DNA of 33,835 bases from Sphingomonadales bacterium (GTDB lineage: Bacteria > Bacteroidota > Bacteroidia > UBA7662). Shown in pieces: positions 33,242 to 33,835 of the stretch. A model generated the notes under the pieces. The model searched no databases and had not been told where the DNA came from. It worked only from the letters and a program-made list of their open reading frames with translations. Both the position numbers and the translations under genes were made by a program. Each line of letters opens with the position of its first letter. Within the stretch, counting starts at the first letter, position 1. The stretch covers positions 1 to 33,835 of the forward strand of contig VHAW01000002.1 in NCBI GenBank assembly GCA_016872225.1, read 5' to 3'.

Positions 33242-33835
33242 GTGGAAAATACCCCTTCTACCCATGGAACCTGGAGCCTAACGGCGGAGGAGGAGGTCAA
33301 GGAGATCTCCAAACGGTACCGATCCTTGCTCAAGACCTGCAGGCCCTTCCTGGACAAGGGTAACCGAAAGTTAATCCGACGGGCCTTTGAACTAGCCGTA
33401 GACGCCCACAAGGATATGCGGCGCAAATCAGGAGAACCCTACATCTTTCACCCTATCGAGGTTGCCCGTATCACCGCAGAAGACATAGGCTTAGGAACCA
33501 CTGCAGTCTTGGCAGCTTTACTCCATGATACTGTTGAGGACACCGATCTCACCCTTGCCGAAATTGAAAATGAATTTGGCAACATCGTCGCGAGAATCAT
33601 CGAAGGACTCACCAAAATCTCCGGACTTTACAACAAGTCCAACGATTCGAGCCAACAGCTCGAGAATTTTCGCAAAATGCTGCTCACCTTGGCTGATGAT
33701 ATTCGGGTTATTCTCATCAAGTTAGCCGATCGCCTGCACAACATGAGAACGTTGGACAACATGCCCCAGGAGAAACAGCTCAAAATCGCGCACGAAACCT
33801 CCTATCTCTTTGCGCCTTTGGCCCATCGCCTCGGT
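33242..33835 (+). CDS. RelA/SpoT-family (p)ppGpp synthetase/hydrolase, N-terminal part (cut by window edge)
   Basis: Stringent-response enzyme that makes and degrades (p)ppGpp; 198 codons are visible and the frame is open to the window end. After a charged N-terminal stretch (KEISKRYRSLLKTC), the HD hydrolase domain is clear: GEPYIFHPIEVA with a metal-binding His, AALLHDTVEDTD with the HD pair and the downstream Glu-Asp, GLTKISG, and LIKLADRLHNMRTL. These residues are intact, so hydrolase activity is expected. The synthetase, TGS and ACT domains would lie outside. The start is uncertain: I chose GTG 33242, as no in-frame ATG precedes the HD domain. It is divergent from tRNA-Leu. Confidence 0.9.
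   Translation, partial: MENTPSTHGTWSLTAEEEVKEISKRYRSLLKTCRPFLDKGNRKLIRRAFELAVDAHKDMRRKSGEPYIFHPIEVARITAEDIGLGTTAVLAALLHDTVEDTDLTLAEIENEFGNIVARIIEGLTKISGLYNKSNDSSQQLENFRKMLLTLADDIRVILIKLADRLHNMRTLDNMPQEKQLKIAHETSYLFAPLAHRLG

Overview
The window reads as a chromosomal segment of a member of the phylum Bacteroidota. The evidence is two large outer-membrane receptors with N-terminal carboxypeptidase-regulatory-like domains, three secreted proteases with type IX secretion (Por) sorting domains, promoter elements of the TTTG / TAnnTTTG type, weak or absent Shine-Dalgarno sequences, and the sequence character of housekeeping proteins such as trigger factor and RelA/SpoT. I cannot place it below phylum level. 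Most of the window is housekeeping; the accessory-looking block is the tandem protease cluster at 24.0-28.9 kb.

Layout. 1-110: tRNA-Gly(GCC) and the 5' part of a tRNA-Leu, minus strand. 248-4585: minus-strand run of gcdH (glutaryl-CoA dehydrogenase type), rpe (frameshifted) and a TonB-dependent receptor whose start codon abuts the rpe stop. 4651-5875: plus-strand folB and a SAM methyltransferase. 6127-8793: mutS on the minus strand, divergent from a TrmH/SpoU-type RNA methyltransferase (8927-9445). 9725-15489: minus-strand run of folK, a deoxynucleoside kinase, a second TonB-dependent receptor and SelO, tightly packed and partly overlapping. 15666-19635: plus-strand sppA, a family-9 glycosyltransferase and a nucleoside phosphorylase. 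19705-23883: minus-strand run of mdh, tilS, an RluD-type pseudouridine synthase and a histidine phosphatase. 24032-28865: three consecutive plus-strand paralogues of a secreted M43-like zinc protease. 28878-32955: minus-strand NAD(P)H/FMN oxidoreductase, then the conserved trio tig-clpP-clpX, with tRNA-Leu(TAG) upstream. 33242-end: the start of a RelA/SpoT (p)ppGpp enzyme, divergent from the tRNA.

How the genes work together. tig, clpP and clpX form the classic protein-folding and proteolysis cluster. folB and folK are two enzymes of tetrahydrofolate synthesis lying in separate transcription units. tilS, the RluD-type synthase, the SpoU-type methyltransferase and the tRNAs concern translation. 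The three proteases are exported by Sec and then probably by the type IX system, whose machinery is not in this window.

Points most worth a second look: the triplicated protease cluster with a non-canonical zinc motif and diverging sorting domains; a histidine-rich insertion in trigger factor; a one-base lesion in rpe; a four-copy 17-bp repeat directly before the deoxynucleoside kinase; and SelO overlapping a TonB receptor gene. I saw no insertion sequence, phage gene, CRISPR array or defence system.
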